From the NCBI GenBank assembly GCA_025454875.1, contig JALONP010000013.1:62001-126000 (forward strand): a DNA stretch of 64,000 nucleotides, written 5' to 3'. Below, in pieces: positions 26,655 to 35,034 of the stretch. The position numbers were made by a program, and so were the translations under genes. Each line of letters opens with the position of its first letter. The first letter of the stretch is position 1. The notes below the pieces were generated by a model. That model searched no databases. It had not been told where the DNA came from and was given only the letters and a program-made list of their open reading frames with translations. This DNA is from Bacteroidia bacterium. GTDB taxonomy: Bacteria; Bacteroidota; Bacteroidia; UKL13-3.

Positions 26655-26783
26655 AATTCCCGACAACAGGAAGCCGCATAGCTTATTTTCGCACTGGTTT
26701 AAGCATATTTACCCAAATTATGCTTGCAAGTGAGAGTCAATACCTCTGTTTTGACTATTCGTATTTTCCGTATTTACGGCTGA
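26655..26783 (-). pseudogene. Decayed duplicate of part of the MerR-like regulator
   Basis: The minus-strand frame reads LSLASIIWVNMLKPVRK, stop, AMRLP, against LSLTEVIWVNMLQTMRKYGMRLS in the intact gene. DNA matches the intact gene from about 26110 to 26208, including 18 identical bases (AAGCATATTTACCCAAAT) and 20 identical bases around CCGTATTTACGG. In-frame stops rule out function as this protein. Confidence 0.7.
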
Positions 26784-27071
26784 AAACGTGATTTTCCCTC
26801 AACATAGCTCGGTTTTGCCGGAATCTTAATAATTACATATCTCACTTCTATGAGACGAAGAATATTTGTCAAAACGATAAACATCTCACAAGGAAACAAA
26901 GCTAATGTACAGTCATTAAAAACAATTGTTATCCATTAATTCTATAAATGGAAAAAACACAACTCAGCAAACCTCAGACTATCTTGTAAAACTGATACAT
27001 GTTACACTTTAGTAGACAATACTTCCCCAAACAGGTATACCTAGACAATATTCTTAAAGAAAAAGTCCATA
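26784..27071. other. AT-rich spacer before the Wadjet operon
   Basis: Between the pseudogene remnant and the jetA promoter I see no credible coding sequence or stable RNA. The stretch is AT-rich with short A and T runs only. Confidence 0.5.
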
Positions 27072-27112
27072 TTTCAAATTTGAAAACTTAAAGATATTTA
27101 TTTTTATATTTG
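27072..27112 (+). promoter_or_regulatory. jetA promoter with 14-bp palindrome
   Basis: TATATTTG (27105-27112) matches TAnnTTTG and ends 6 bp before the jetA ATG (27119). A TTTG 22 bp upstream (27079-27082) may be the -33 element; it lies within the perfect palindrome TTTCAAATTTGAAA (27072-27085), a possible operator. Confidence 0.5.
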
Positions 27113-27118
27113 GTTATC

Positions 27119-28552
27119 ATGACCTATGATGCAATAGTCAATTTACTCAAAGGCAATACAACAGTAAAACTAATAACAGCGGACAATGCTCCATTAATAA
27201 TCAGTTTTATTTATAAAGCCTTTAAAAAAGATAACAGGAACACACTACCTGAAAACGAAATTATTGCCCTCTTAGACGATCATTTATATCAAATCAATCA
27301 TCCCGAAAAACTGTACCCTAAACAGGCAAAAAGCTATCTAACAGATTGGACACAGGATGGGACAGGTTTTCTCAGGAAGTATTACGATACAGGTGATGTT
27401 CCACTATATGAACTTACACCTGCTACTGAAACAGCTCTGAAGTGGATCGAAGAGCTCAATAAGCCTGAGTTTATTGGCACAGAATCCCGGCTTAAGCTCC
27501 TAATCGATATTTTAAAGGAATTATCCTCTAAAACAAAACAAGATATAGAAACACGAATAAAAGAGTTAGAAACTCAGAAACAGAGAATCGAACTGGATAT
27601 CAGTAATGCACGCTTAGGATTAATTGATATACTGGATGAGACACAAATAAAAGAACGCTATCTAAACGCGGAAGAAACTGCTAAAAGACTTTTATCTGAC
27701 TTCAGGCAGGTTGAGCAGAACTTCAGAGACATTGACAAAGATTTTAGAAAAAAGATCATCACCACTACTCAAACAAAAGGTAAAGTGCTAGAAGAATTAT
27801 TTCAGCAACAGGACTATCTGCTACAAACCGACCAAGGCAGGAGTTTTAAGGCCTTTTGGGAATTTCTTATGTCACAAGCCAAGCAAGAAGAATTAGAAAC
27901 GCTTCTACACGAAGTATTAAGTCTGCCAGAAATCCGAAAAATGCAGGGTTCTTCATTTACTATTGATCGTATAAAGAATAATCTTATTGAAGCTGGAGAC
28001 AAAGTAAACAGATCAACTGGATCGCTTCTTGAGCAATTAAGAAAATATGTGGAACACAAATCGTTTCTTGAAAATAAAAGAATTCACGACAATATCACCC
28101 ACATATTGAAAATCATTTCTGAGAACCCTGAAATGTTAAACAAAGATGATGCCTTGCTGGAGATTGATAACACGATCCGCTTAGACCTGATCATGGAACG
28201 ACCATTACATACTCCTCCTCAGAAAATCAAGTTCAAAAAAACAATATTAGAGGAAGGACAGACCACCAGCGAGAATCAACAACTATACGATCAGTTCAAT
28301 ATTGACATTTCTTTGCTAAGGAATAATATCAAAGAGGCTTTAAAACAACATTCACAAATTACCCTTAAACAACTTATCAATGAATATGAAATTAAGAAAG
28401 GCGTAGCGGAAGTTATCGCATACGTGGAGATTGCATCCAAAGATGGAAAGCATATATACAATGATGAGTTTGAAGAAGAAATTATCGTAGAAAACACGAA
28501 GACAAACAAAAGTTTTAAACTAAAAATTCCTCAAATCATATACTGTAGATGA
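27119..28552 (+). CDS. jetA: Wadjet protein JetA (DUF3375, MukF-like kleisin)
   Basis: A 477-aa protein with the DUF3375/JetA pattern: winged-helix N terminus (YDAIVNLLKG, KLYPKQAKSYLTDWTQDGTGFLRKYY, YELTPATETALKWIEEL) and a long helical middle (about 135-200). In Wadjet it is the kleisin that bridges the JetC heads, as MukF does for MukB. The ATG at 27119 is preferred over a TTG at 27110. Its TGA overlaps the jetB ATG (ATGA), so the pair is coupled. Upstream palindrome and promoter are noted separately. Confidence 0.93.
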   Translation: MTYDAIVNLLKGNTTVKLITADNAPLIISFIYKAFKKDNRNTLPENEIIALLDDHLYQINHPEKLYPKQAKSYLTDWTQDGTGFLRKYYDTGDVPLYELTPATETALKWIEELNKPEFIGTESRLKLLIDILKELSSKTKQDIETRIKELETQKQRIELDISNARLGLIDILDETQIKERYLNAEETAKRLLSDFRQVEQNFRDIDKDFRKKIITTTQTKGKVLEELFQQQDYLLQTDQGRSFKAFWEFLMSQAKQEELETLLHEVLSLPEIRKMQGSSFTIDRIKNNLIEAGDKVNRSTGSLLEQLRKYVEHKSFLENKRIHDNITHILKIISENPEMLNKDDALLEIDNTIRLDLIMERPLHTPPQKIKFKKTILEEGQTTSENQQLYDQFNIDISLLRNNIKEALKQHSQITLKQLINEYEIKKGVAEVIAYVEIASKDGKHIYNDEFEEEIIVENTKTNKSFKLKIPQIIYCR

Positions 28553-29103
28553 CAAAAGAATACTCGCCCGTTTTAATTGCCTTACTTAAAGGTATTGTAT
28601 ACAGTTCCAATGAATATATTTGGGAGAAACTGATCAATCACGAACATGATGTTAAAGATTATTTCAATGATCTCCATCTCGACCTATATTTTGATAAATC
28701 AGAAGGATATGCCTATCTGAAACAACGGGAAAGTGAAGATGGAACGGAGGATATTCCAAAACTGATCGATAAACGCCCTCTTAATTTTCATGTATCATTA
28801 TTGTGTCTTCTATTGAGGCAGTATCTGATCGAAAGTGATAATCAAGGAGAATCTACCAGAGCTATTTTATCCGGAGACGCAATCATTAATATGATGAAGC
28901 CTTTTTTAAAAGATACGACAGACGAAGTCAAACAAAATAACCAGATTGTTACAGCTATAAAAAAAGTCATCGAAGAAGGTTTCTTAAGACGTTTAAATCA
29001 AGAAGAAAATCTATTTGAAATCAATAGAATCATTAAAGCTTTTGTCAATGCAGACATTGTACAAGAGAGTTTAGAAAAGCTTCAAAGTACGAAAAACAGT
29101 TAA
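28549..29103 (+). CDS. jetB: Wadjet protein JetB (DUF4194, MukE-like)
   Basis: A 184-aa acidic protein with tandem winged-helix character (YLKQRESEDGTEDIPKLIDKRPLNFHVSLLCLLLRQYLIES). It matches the DUF4194/JetB family, which binds the kleisin JetA in the SMC complex as KITE subunits do. Length is normal. It overlaps jetA by 4 bp and precedes jetC by 6 bp, the canonical jetABCD order. Confidence 0.92.
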   Translation: MTKEYSPVLIALLKGIVYSSNEYIWEKLINHEHDVKDYFNDLHLDLYFDKSEGYAYLKQRESEDGTEDIPKLIDKRPLNFHVSLLCLLLRQYLIESDNQGESTRAILSGDAIINMMKPFLKDTTDEVKQNNQIVTAIKKVIEEGFLRRLNQEENLFEINRIIKAFVNADIVQESLEKLQSTKNS

Positions 29104-29109
29104 TCAGCT

Positions 29110-32100
29110 ATGAATCCCACTACTCAAGATCATCACAGCGGTTTTAGATTGCAATACATGGAGGTACTCAATTGGGGGACTTTCAATGAAAAAGTATGGC
29201 GCATTGTTCCGGATGGTAACAACTCTCTACTAACAGGTTCCATTGGCTCAGGGAAATCAACCTTAGTAGATGCATTAACCTGCCTGCTTGTACCTCACCA
29301 TCGAATTACCTTTAACAAAGCAGCTTCAGCTGAAAATAAAGAACGTAGCCTTTTATCCTACGTAAAAGGGTATTACAAGCATGAAAAAGATGAATTGAAC
29401 CTTAAGGAAAAGGCCGTCTCTCTTCGATATAAAACAGAGGGAGAAGCCACATTTAGCATAATACTGGCCAACTTTAATAATGAAGGCTACAAACAAGATA
29501 TAACTCTTGCTCAGATTTTCTGGGTTCAAAATGATAAGGTTCAAAAGATGCTTCTAATCGCGAAGAAGCCTTTAACGATCAAAGGTTACTTTGAAAATAT
29601 TGGTGATGTACATGAATTAAAGAAAAGATTAAAATCTGATCCTCAGATTGAGGTGTTTGATGATAACTTCACTCAGTACAGCCAGCAATTCAGGCGATAC
29701 TTCTCAATGGGTGAAAAGGCTGTTGATCTATTCTGTCAGACCGTTTCTATGAAATCGGTAAGTAGCCTGACCGCTTTTGTACGGGAACAAATGCTTGAAA
29801 AGACAGATGTAAAGCAGCAAATAGAAGAACTGAAAAAACGTTTTTCTGATCTATCACGAACTCATGAAAGAGTTGCTAGTTTACGCAGGCAGAAAGAAAC
29901 GCTCGATCCTTTGACCGAATTGGAACAAGAACGTGTTAGCATAGAAGAGAAGATTGAAGAGATATACAATATCTTACAAGCCATTCCCAGCTTTTTTGCC
30001 ACAAAAAAGTATGATTTATTGGAAAAGGAAATGATAAGTTGTCAGGCTAAATTGGAGAAATTAGAGAATCAAAAATCCCTTCTTTTCAAAGAACTTGATG
30101 AAAAAAGAGAGAACGAACTCAGCCTAAGGCAAAATATTCGTAACAATGGAGGTGATCGGCTTGAAGAAATCGAGAAGCTTATAAGGGGCAAAGAGTCAAG
30201 CAAAGACGAGAAGCAAAAAAAGTATAATTCTTATAATACATTGACTACCGTATGCGATCTCCCCACTGCAAACGTAGAGAAGACTTTTTATTCAAATCTT
30301 CAAAAAGCCAATGAACAACTACCAAAGCTGCAACAAGAACAAGAGCGCTTGGAAGAATTGAAAGTTAACCAAACCGTTAGGGAACGTGAATTGGGAGAAG
30401 CTATTCAGAAGGATGAGCTAGAGTTACAATCTCTTTTGAAACGAAAAACTCAAATACCCAATGAAATACTGAACATACGCCAGCAAATTATTGATGATCT
30501 TGAAATTCCTGAATCCGAGATTCCATTTGTAGGAGAATTACTTAAGGTACGAGATCAGGACAAAGAATGGGAAGGGGCCATTGAAAGATTATTACATGGA
30601 TTTGGCCTGAGCATGATTGTTCCTGAAAAACATTACAAACAAGTTAGTAAGTACGTAAATAGTCGGTCGTTGCAAGTTCAGTCTACAAATGCAAATGGCA
30701 AGAAAAATGGGCAACGATTAGACTTCTATAAAGTTCCAGTTGAACTTAAATATAGGTTACAAGGTGAAATAGACCCCGACTCAATCATCAATAAAATAGA
30801 GATCAAACCAGACTGTAATTACGTGGATTGGTTAGAAAACGAATTGACAAGAAGATTTGATTTACGAGGTGTTTCCTTTGAAGAATACCAGAAACAGAAA
30901 GATGTAATAACCATAGAGGGACTTTTTAAAATCGGGGAGTTCAGAAATACCAAAGATGATCGTAGGGAGTTATGGGACAGGCGAAATTTCGTTCTGGGTT
31001 GGTCAAACGTAGAAAAAATTAAGGCCATACAACAGGCTGTTGCGCAGTTGCAACGTAATAAGGATAAGGTATCCGAACAGTTAAAATCTACAAAAACAGA
31101 GTTAGGTAATAACAAAACCTTACAAGGAAAAGTAGAACAATTGCTGTTGTACAAGGATTGGAGCGAAATTAACTGGCAGGATGAATCAAAAGCTATTGAA
31201 AAACTTAAGCAAGAAAAATACGATCTGCAAACCTCCAATAATGTATTAGCCACCTTACAAAAGCAACTGGATGATCTCCTCTTAGAGATTCAAGGAATAA
31301 ACCAACGGCTTACCGATAAATCTGAAGAGATTGGTGGAGAAAAAGATCGAATTAAAGGATATCAGGAACAAAAAACGCACACTCAACAGCAAAAGGAGCT
31401 GATCTTACAACATGACGCGGATATGTTCTATCCTAAAATCGAAGAGCTACTTGTCGGACAGGATTTAACAATCAAAAATATTGATGGAATTGCTAGTACA
31501 CTTAGCAAACAGTTCTCTGAACGCAACGGAAAAAAGGATCAGCTTCAGGGAAGACTGCGTTATGTCGAAAACAAAATGACTACGCAGATGAAGGACTATA
31601 AAGATAAATTTCCCTCCGAATCTACAGAACTAACAGTTGATATAGAGAGTACTGCCGAATACCTTAAGAAACTATCCGAGATCATTCAGCAAGATCTACC
31701 TAAGCATGAAAAAAGGCTCAAGGAAATGTTGAATGAAAATACCATACATGATATTGCCGCATTCGATAACAAGCTTGAAATTCATTACAAAGACATCAAG
31801 GACAAAATTTCCAAAATCAACGAACACGTCAGGAGCATTGAATACAATAAAGGAACTTATATCTGTCTTGAGGATGACCGTAATCCTGATCGAGAGATAC
31901 TTGATTTTAAAAATGACTTAAAAGCATGCTATTCAGGTATCATGGGAAGCGATGACGCTTATATTGAAGAGCGCTTTAATAAAGTAAAACTGTTATTGGA
32001 TAAGTTCAATAGCCAGAAAGACCTTGACATCAAATGGACAGACAAAGTCACAGATGTGAGAAACTGGTTCTTATTCAATGCCAGAGAACGGTATCAGGCA

Positions 32101-32496
32101 GATCATTCTCCAAAAGAATTTTATTCTGGAGCAGGAGGAAAATCCGGTGGACAAAAAGAAAAACTTGCATATACTATTCTGGCTTCTGCACTAGCCTACC
32201 AGTTCGGATTATCATATGGTGATTCGCTAAGTAAATCATTCCGATTTGTTGTGATTGACGAAGCTTTCGGAAGGGGTGATGATGAAAGTACTCAGTTCGG
32301 TCTGGGGCTATTTAAGAAATTAGATCTACAGCTTCTGATTGTTACCCCACTTCAGAAAATACACATTATTGAAAATCATGTAAACGCAGTCCATTACGTG
32401 AGTAATCCTGATGGTAACAACTCGGAAATTCAGAACCTAACAGTGGAAGAATACAGAATGGAGAAACTTAAAAAGGAACTAATTGCAACTAAATGA
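29110..32496 (+). CDS. jetC: Wadjet protein JetC (SMC/MukB-like ATPase)
   Basis: An 1128-aa SMC-like ATPase. Walker A is GSIGSGKST (43-51) in an N-terminal head; long coiled coils run from about 215 to 440 and 640 to 920 around a hinge region; the C-terminal head has the ABC signature KSGGQKEKLAY and Walker B FRFVVIDEAF. In Wadjet, JetABC extrudes loops on small circular DNA so that JetD can cut it. All ATPase motifs are intact, so the system looks functional. Confidence 0.95.
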   Translation: MNPTTQDHHSGFRLQYMEVLNWGTFNEKVWRIVPDGNNSLLTGSIGSGKSTLVDALTCLLVPHHRITFNKAASAENKERSLLSYVKGYYKHEKDELNLKEKAVSLRYKTEGEATFSIILANFNNEGYKQDITLAQIFWVQNDKVQKMLLIAKKPLTIKGYFENIGDVHELKKRLKSDPQIEVFDDNFTQYSQQFRRYFSMGEKAVDLFCQTVSMKSVSSLTAFVREQMLEKTDVKQQIEELKKRFSDLSRTHERVASLRRQKETLDPLTELEQERVSIEEKIEEIYNILQAIPSFFATKKYDLLEKEMISCQAKLEKLENQKSLLFKELDEKRENELSLRQNIRNNGGDRLEEIEKLIRGKESSKDEKQKKYNSYNTLTTVCDLPTANVEKTFYSNLQKANEQLPKLQQEQERLEELKVNQTVRERELGEAIQKDELELQSLLKRKTQIPNEILNIRQQIIDDLEIPESEIPFVGELLKVRDQDKEWEGAIERLLHGFGLSMIVPEKHYKQVSKYVNSRSLQVQSTNANGKKNGQRLDFYKVPVELKYRLQGEIDPDSIINKIEIKPDCNYVDWLENELTRRFDLRGVSFEEYQKQKDVITIEGLFKIGEFRNTKDDRRELWDRRNFVLGWSNVEKIKAIQQAVAQLQRNKDKVSEQLKSTKTELGNNKTLQGKVEQLLLYKDWSEINWQDESKAIEKLKQEKYDLQTSNNVLATLQKQLDDLLLEIQGINQRLTDKSEEIGGEKDRIKGYQEQKTHTQQQKELILQHDADMFYPKIEELLVGQDLTIKNIDGIASTLSKQFSERNGKKDQLQGRLRYVENKMTTQMKDYKDKFPSESTELTVDIESTAEYLKKLSEIIQQDLPKHEKRLKEMLNENTIHDIAAFDNKLEIHYKDIKDKISKINEHVRSIEYNKGTYICLEDDRNPDREILDFKNDLKACYSGIMGSDDAYIEERFNKVKLLLDKFNSQKDLDIKWTDKVTDVRNWFLFNARERYQADHSPKEFYSGAGGKSGGQKEKLAYTILASALAYQFGLSYGDSLSKSFRFVVIDEAFGRGDDESTQFGLGLFKKLDLQLLIVTPLQKIHIIENHVNAVHYVSNPDGNNSEIQNLTVEEYRMEKLKKELIATK

Positions 32497-33665
32497 TAAC
32501 GCCAGAAGAAATAAAGCAACAATGTTTAAAATGGTGGAAAGAGGTACTTCACGCAACCTTAGATGGCGTTTCTTTCTTTCCAAGAGACATTCCGCGTATT
32601 GGGAAAGTACAGACTAAAAATATTCTATCTAATCTTGGTCATTACAAGATAGCAATAGATATTCTAAGCGAATATGATAAGTCAAAAAAAGGATATGGAT
32701 ACGCGGTAAAATGGGAGGAGCGAAGTTTTGATAAAATTGGAAAGAACACAGTTCCCGTTGCCATAACCATCGAATCATTGGAAGATTATCTTAAAATCAC
32801 AGGCAAAAGCAAGGACTATCAGTATTTTAAAGACTCTACACAACTCATAATTTCAACAATCCCAAAATTAAAGGATTGGCTGTATGCGAACCTACACCAT
32901 GTTATTGAACACAGAAGCTGGTCAGATGCTTTAAAAGTATGTACCTATTTCCTAGAGAATCCTAAGCCAAACCTTTACATCAGACAATTGCCAATTAATG
33001 TACACACAAAATATATTAAACCCGAAAATGAGGCTCTTTTTCGTTCCTTATTGGATTTTCTTGTTCCTGAACATATCAATACGGAAGAAAAACAGTTTGA
33101 AAAGAGATATCATTTAAAGTACGCAGAACCCCTTATTCGCATTCGCTTTCTAGATCGGAGTCTAAGCCCTATGTCGGCTACTTCTGATATTTCCATCCCG
33201 TTATCCGAATTTAAGCTGTATTCGTGTGCCTGTAAAAACATATTAGTTACGGAGAATCAAATGAATTTTCTGACTTTACCTCAGGTAAAAGACACAATTG
33301 CATTATGGAGCGGTGGCGGATTCAATGTTAGTTATTTAAAGCATGTAACTTGGCTTGGGGATAAGCAGTTCTATTACTGGGGAGATATTGACGCACATGG
33401 ATTTCAAATCCTAAATCAGTTCCGGAGTTATTTCAAAAATACAAAAGCGTTGATGATGGATCAAATCACATTGGATGCATATTCAGATCAGGTCGGGAAA
33501 GGAGCAAAAAACAAGGCTGAATCCCTGAGTGAATTGTTACCAGAAGAACAACTTCTATATGATCTGATACGGAAAGGCGATATAAGACTAGAACAGGAGA
33601 AGATTGATCAAGGGTATGTTGAAAACGCCATTTTTCAAAACCCAAGCCTGATGTATGCTTCCTGA
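32493..33665 (+). CDS. jetD: Wadjet nuclease JetD (DUF3322-DUF2220, Toprim)
   Basis: A 390-aa protein: N-terminal DUF3322 region (about 1-190) and C-terminal DUF2220 Toprim domain. The metal-binding acidic motif is in YYWGDIDAHGFQIL (D-x-D) with a preceding Glu-containing region (VTENQMNF). JetD is related to topoisomerase VI subunit A and cleaves plasmids trapped by JetABC. The ATG overlaps the jetC stop (ATGATAA). It ends the Wadjet operon; a repressor gene follows in the same direction after 95 bp. Confidence 0.93.
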   Translation: MITPEEIKQQCLKWWKEVLHATLDGVSFFPRDIPRIGKVQTKNILSNLGHYKIAIDILSEYDKSKKGYGYAVKWEERSFDKIGKNTVPVAITIESLEDYLKITGKSKDYQYFKDSTQLIISTIPKLKDWLYANLHHVIEHRSWSDALKVCTYFLENPKPNLYIRQLPINVHTKYIKPENEALFRSLLDFLVPEHINTEEKQFEKRYHLKYAEPLIRIRFLDRSLSPMSATSDISIPLSEFKLYSCACKNILVTENQMNFLTLPQVKDTIALWSGGGFNVSYLKHVTWLGDKQFYYWGDIDAHGFQILNQFRSYFKNTKALMMDQITLDAYSDQVGKGAKNKAESLSELLPEEQLLYDLIRKGDIRLEQEKIDQGYVENAIFQNPSLMYAS

Positions 33666-33710
33666 GGGCAGCCATTTAATTTTATAAAACTTATTAACAG
33701 TCAAGGCTTT

Positions 33711-33743
33711 TACATTTAATTGCAATTAAATGTAGTATATTTG
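33711..33743 (+). promoter_or_regulatory. Promoter with perfect 24-bp palindromic operator
   Basis: Arms TACATTTAATTG and CAATTAAATGTA (33711-33734) are perfectly inverted. The -7 box TATATTTG (33736-33743) follows directly, so a bound repressor would cover the -33 region. The downstream gene is an XRE-S24 repressor, the natural candidate to bind here. Confidence 0.75.
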
Positions 33744-33760
33744 AACTACCAATAATAGCA

Positions 33761-34540
33761 ATGTCGAATATCGGAAAGAACATAAAATGGCTAAGGGATA
33801 AAAAGGGGCTCTCACAGGAGGCTTTAGCTGAAAAACTTAAACTCACAAGGGCAAGGATTGGTTCTTATGAAGAGGAAAGGAATGCTCCACCTACCGAAGT
33901 ACTTATAGCCTATTCGGATTTTTTTCACATTTCGATTGATGCATTGATAAGAGGAGATTTTTCAAAAACAAATCCCTTCGATCTTATGAGTATTGCAGGA
34001 AGGCGGTTGTTCCCTATTAGTGTAGACAATGATGGTAACAACAATATTGAAGTCGTTCCAATCAGTGCCAGAGCGGGATATTTAAATGGTTATGCTGATC
34101 CTGAATACATCTCAGGGCTACAGACAATAACACTACCATTTAGAATGGTTGGTAAGCATAGGACATTCCCTATTGCAGGGGATTCCATGCCTCCTTTAAA
34201 AGAAGGATCATTTGTAGTAGGAAAATTCATTGAATCAATTAATGATATTCATAATGGCAATACATATGTTTTAATAACAAAGGATGACGGAATTGTATAC
34301 AAAAGGGTGTACAAGCTTGAGAACGAAGGAAATGGCAAAACACTGGCTCTGCACTCCGATAATAAGAAATACGATCCCTATTCAGTTAAGGCCGAGGATG
34401 TTGTTGAGATATGGGAATATGTCTGTTCAATCTCCCGTGGACAATATAGTGCACAAGAAATTACCAATGAAAACATAATTGAAATAGTGAGAAGCTTACA
34501 AATAGAAGTAGAGAAACTAAAAAATAAAGGCGGAAGTTAA
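33761..34540 (+). CDS. XRE-family repressor with S24 (LexA/CI-like) autoprotease domain
   Basis: A 259-aa protein: HTH_3 domain (5-65, IKWLRDKKGLSQEALAEKL) and S24 domain (95-220). The cleavage site Ala105-Gly106 (SARAGY), nucleophile Ser142 (FPIAGDSMPP) and catalytic Lys181 (VYKRV) are all present, so RecA-stimulated self-cleavage is plausible, as in phage CI repressors. It likely represses its own promoter through the 24-bp palindrome. It may also control neighbouring cargo on DNA damage; that part is inference. Confidence 0.93.
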   Translation: MSNIGKNIKWLRDKKGLSQEALAEKLKLTRARIGSYEEERNAPPTEVLIAYSDFFHISIDALIRGDFSKTNPFDLMSIAGRRLFPISVDNDGNNNIEVVPISARAGYLNGYADPEYISGLQTITLPFRMVGKHRTFPIAGDSMPPLKEGSFVVGKFIESINDIHNGNTYVLITKDDGIVYKRVYKLENEGNGKTLALHSDNKKYDPYSVKAEDVVEIWEYVCSISRGQYSAQEITNENIIEIVRSLQIEVEKLKNKGGS

Positions 34541-34558
34541 CGGGAATTCTTCCGCCTT
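34527..34558 (+). terminator. Hairpin at the end of the XRE-S24 gene
   Basis: Arms AAGGCGGAAG and CTTCCGCCTT, 10 bp and perfect, enclose the stop codon. The T tail is short (TT), so it may act as a weak terminator or mRNA 3'-end stabiliser. Confidence 0.55.
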
Positions 34559-34662
34559 GGAGAATAGATGTCCAATATCTGTCCCCTGAACAATGACAAA
34601 TATATTGTTTGTTCTATTCTCTCCTAATAAAAATTGCCACAAACAATAAATTTCAAAATAAA

Positions 34663-34989
34663 ATGGCAAAGTTTACCATTTTCAAAGGAAGTAATCAGAA
34701 CTATTACTTCCATCTAAAAGCCGACAATGGCGAAAAAGTTCTTTCAAGCGAAGGCTACAGTTCAAAACAGGGCTGTCAGAATGGAGTCGCTTCAGTACGT
34801 GCTAATGCTAAAGACGATTCTCGTTATGAACGTAAGTCAACTTTAGCTGGCTATTCATTCGTATTAAAAGCTGCGAACGGAGAAATAATCGGCCGTAGTG
34901 AAGTTTACAGCTCTGCTCAAGCTCGTGACAATGGAATCGAGGTAGTTAAGCGCATTGCTTCAGGAGCTAGTGAAGACGATCAAACCTAA
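34663..34989 (+). CDS. YegP/DUF1508 family protein
   Basis: A 108-aa protein from Met 34663 (MAKFTIFKGSNQ) with two DUF1508 repeats: NYYFHLKADNGEKVLSSEGYSSKQGCQNGVASV and YSFVLKAANGEIIGRSEVYSSAQARDNGIEVV. The frame is open to 34609 but those residues do not fit the family. The family forms small beta-alpha folds of unknown role, often linked to stress. It lies between the repressor and the convergent helicase operon. Confidence 0.9.
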   Translation: MAKFTIFKGSNQNYYFHLKADNGEKVLSSEGYSSKQGCQNGVASVRANAKDDSRYERKSTLAGYSFVLKAANGEIIGRSEVYSSAQARDNGIEVVKRIASGASEDDQT

Positions 34990-35003
34990 TCTACTTCACA
35001 GAA

Positions 35004-35033
35004 AAAGCAGGCTGGGATATCCAGCCTGCTTTT
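35004..35033. terminator. Bidirectional terminator between YegP and helicase genes
   Basis: Perfect arms AGCAGGCTGG and CCAGCCTGCT with loop GATAT, flanked by A5 on the left and TTTATTATTT on the right. It ends two convergent transcripts. Confidence 0.85.
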
Positions 35034-35034
35034 A

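Noticed and set aside
26548-26733. 61-aa plus-strand ORF between regulator and Wadjet
   Set aside because: Antisense to the decayed regulator copy, which explains the sequence better.
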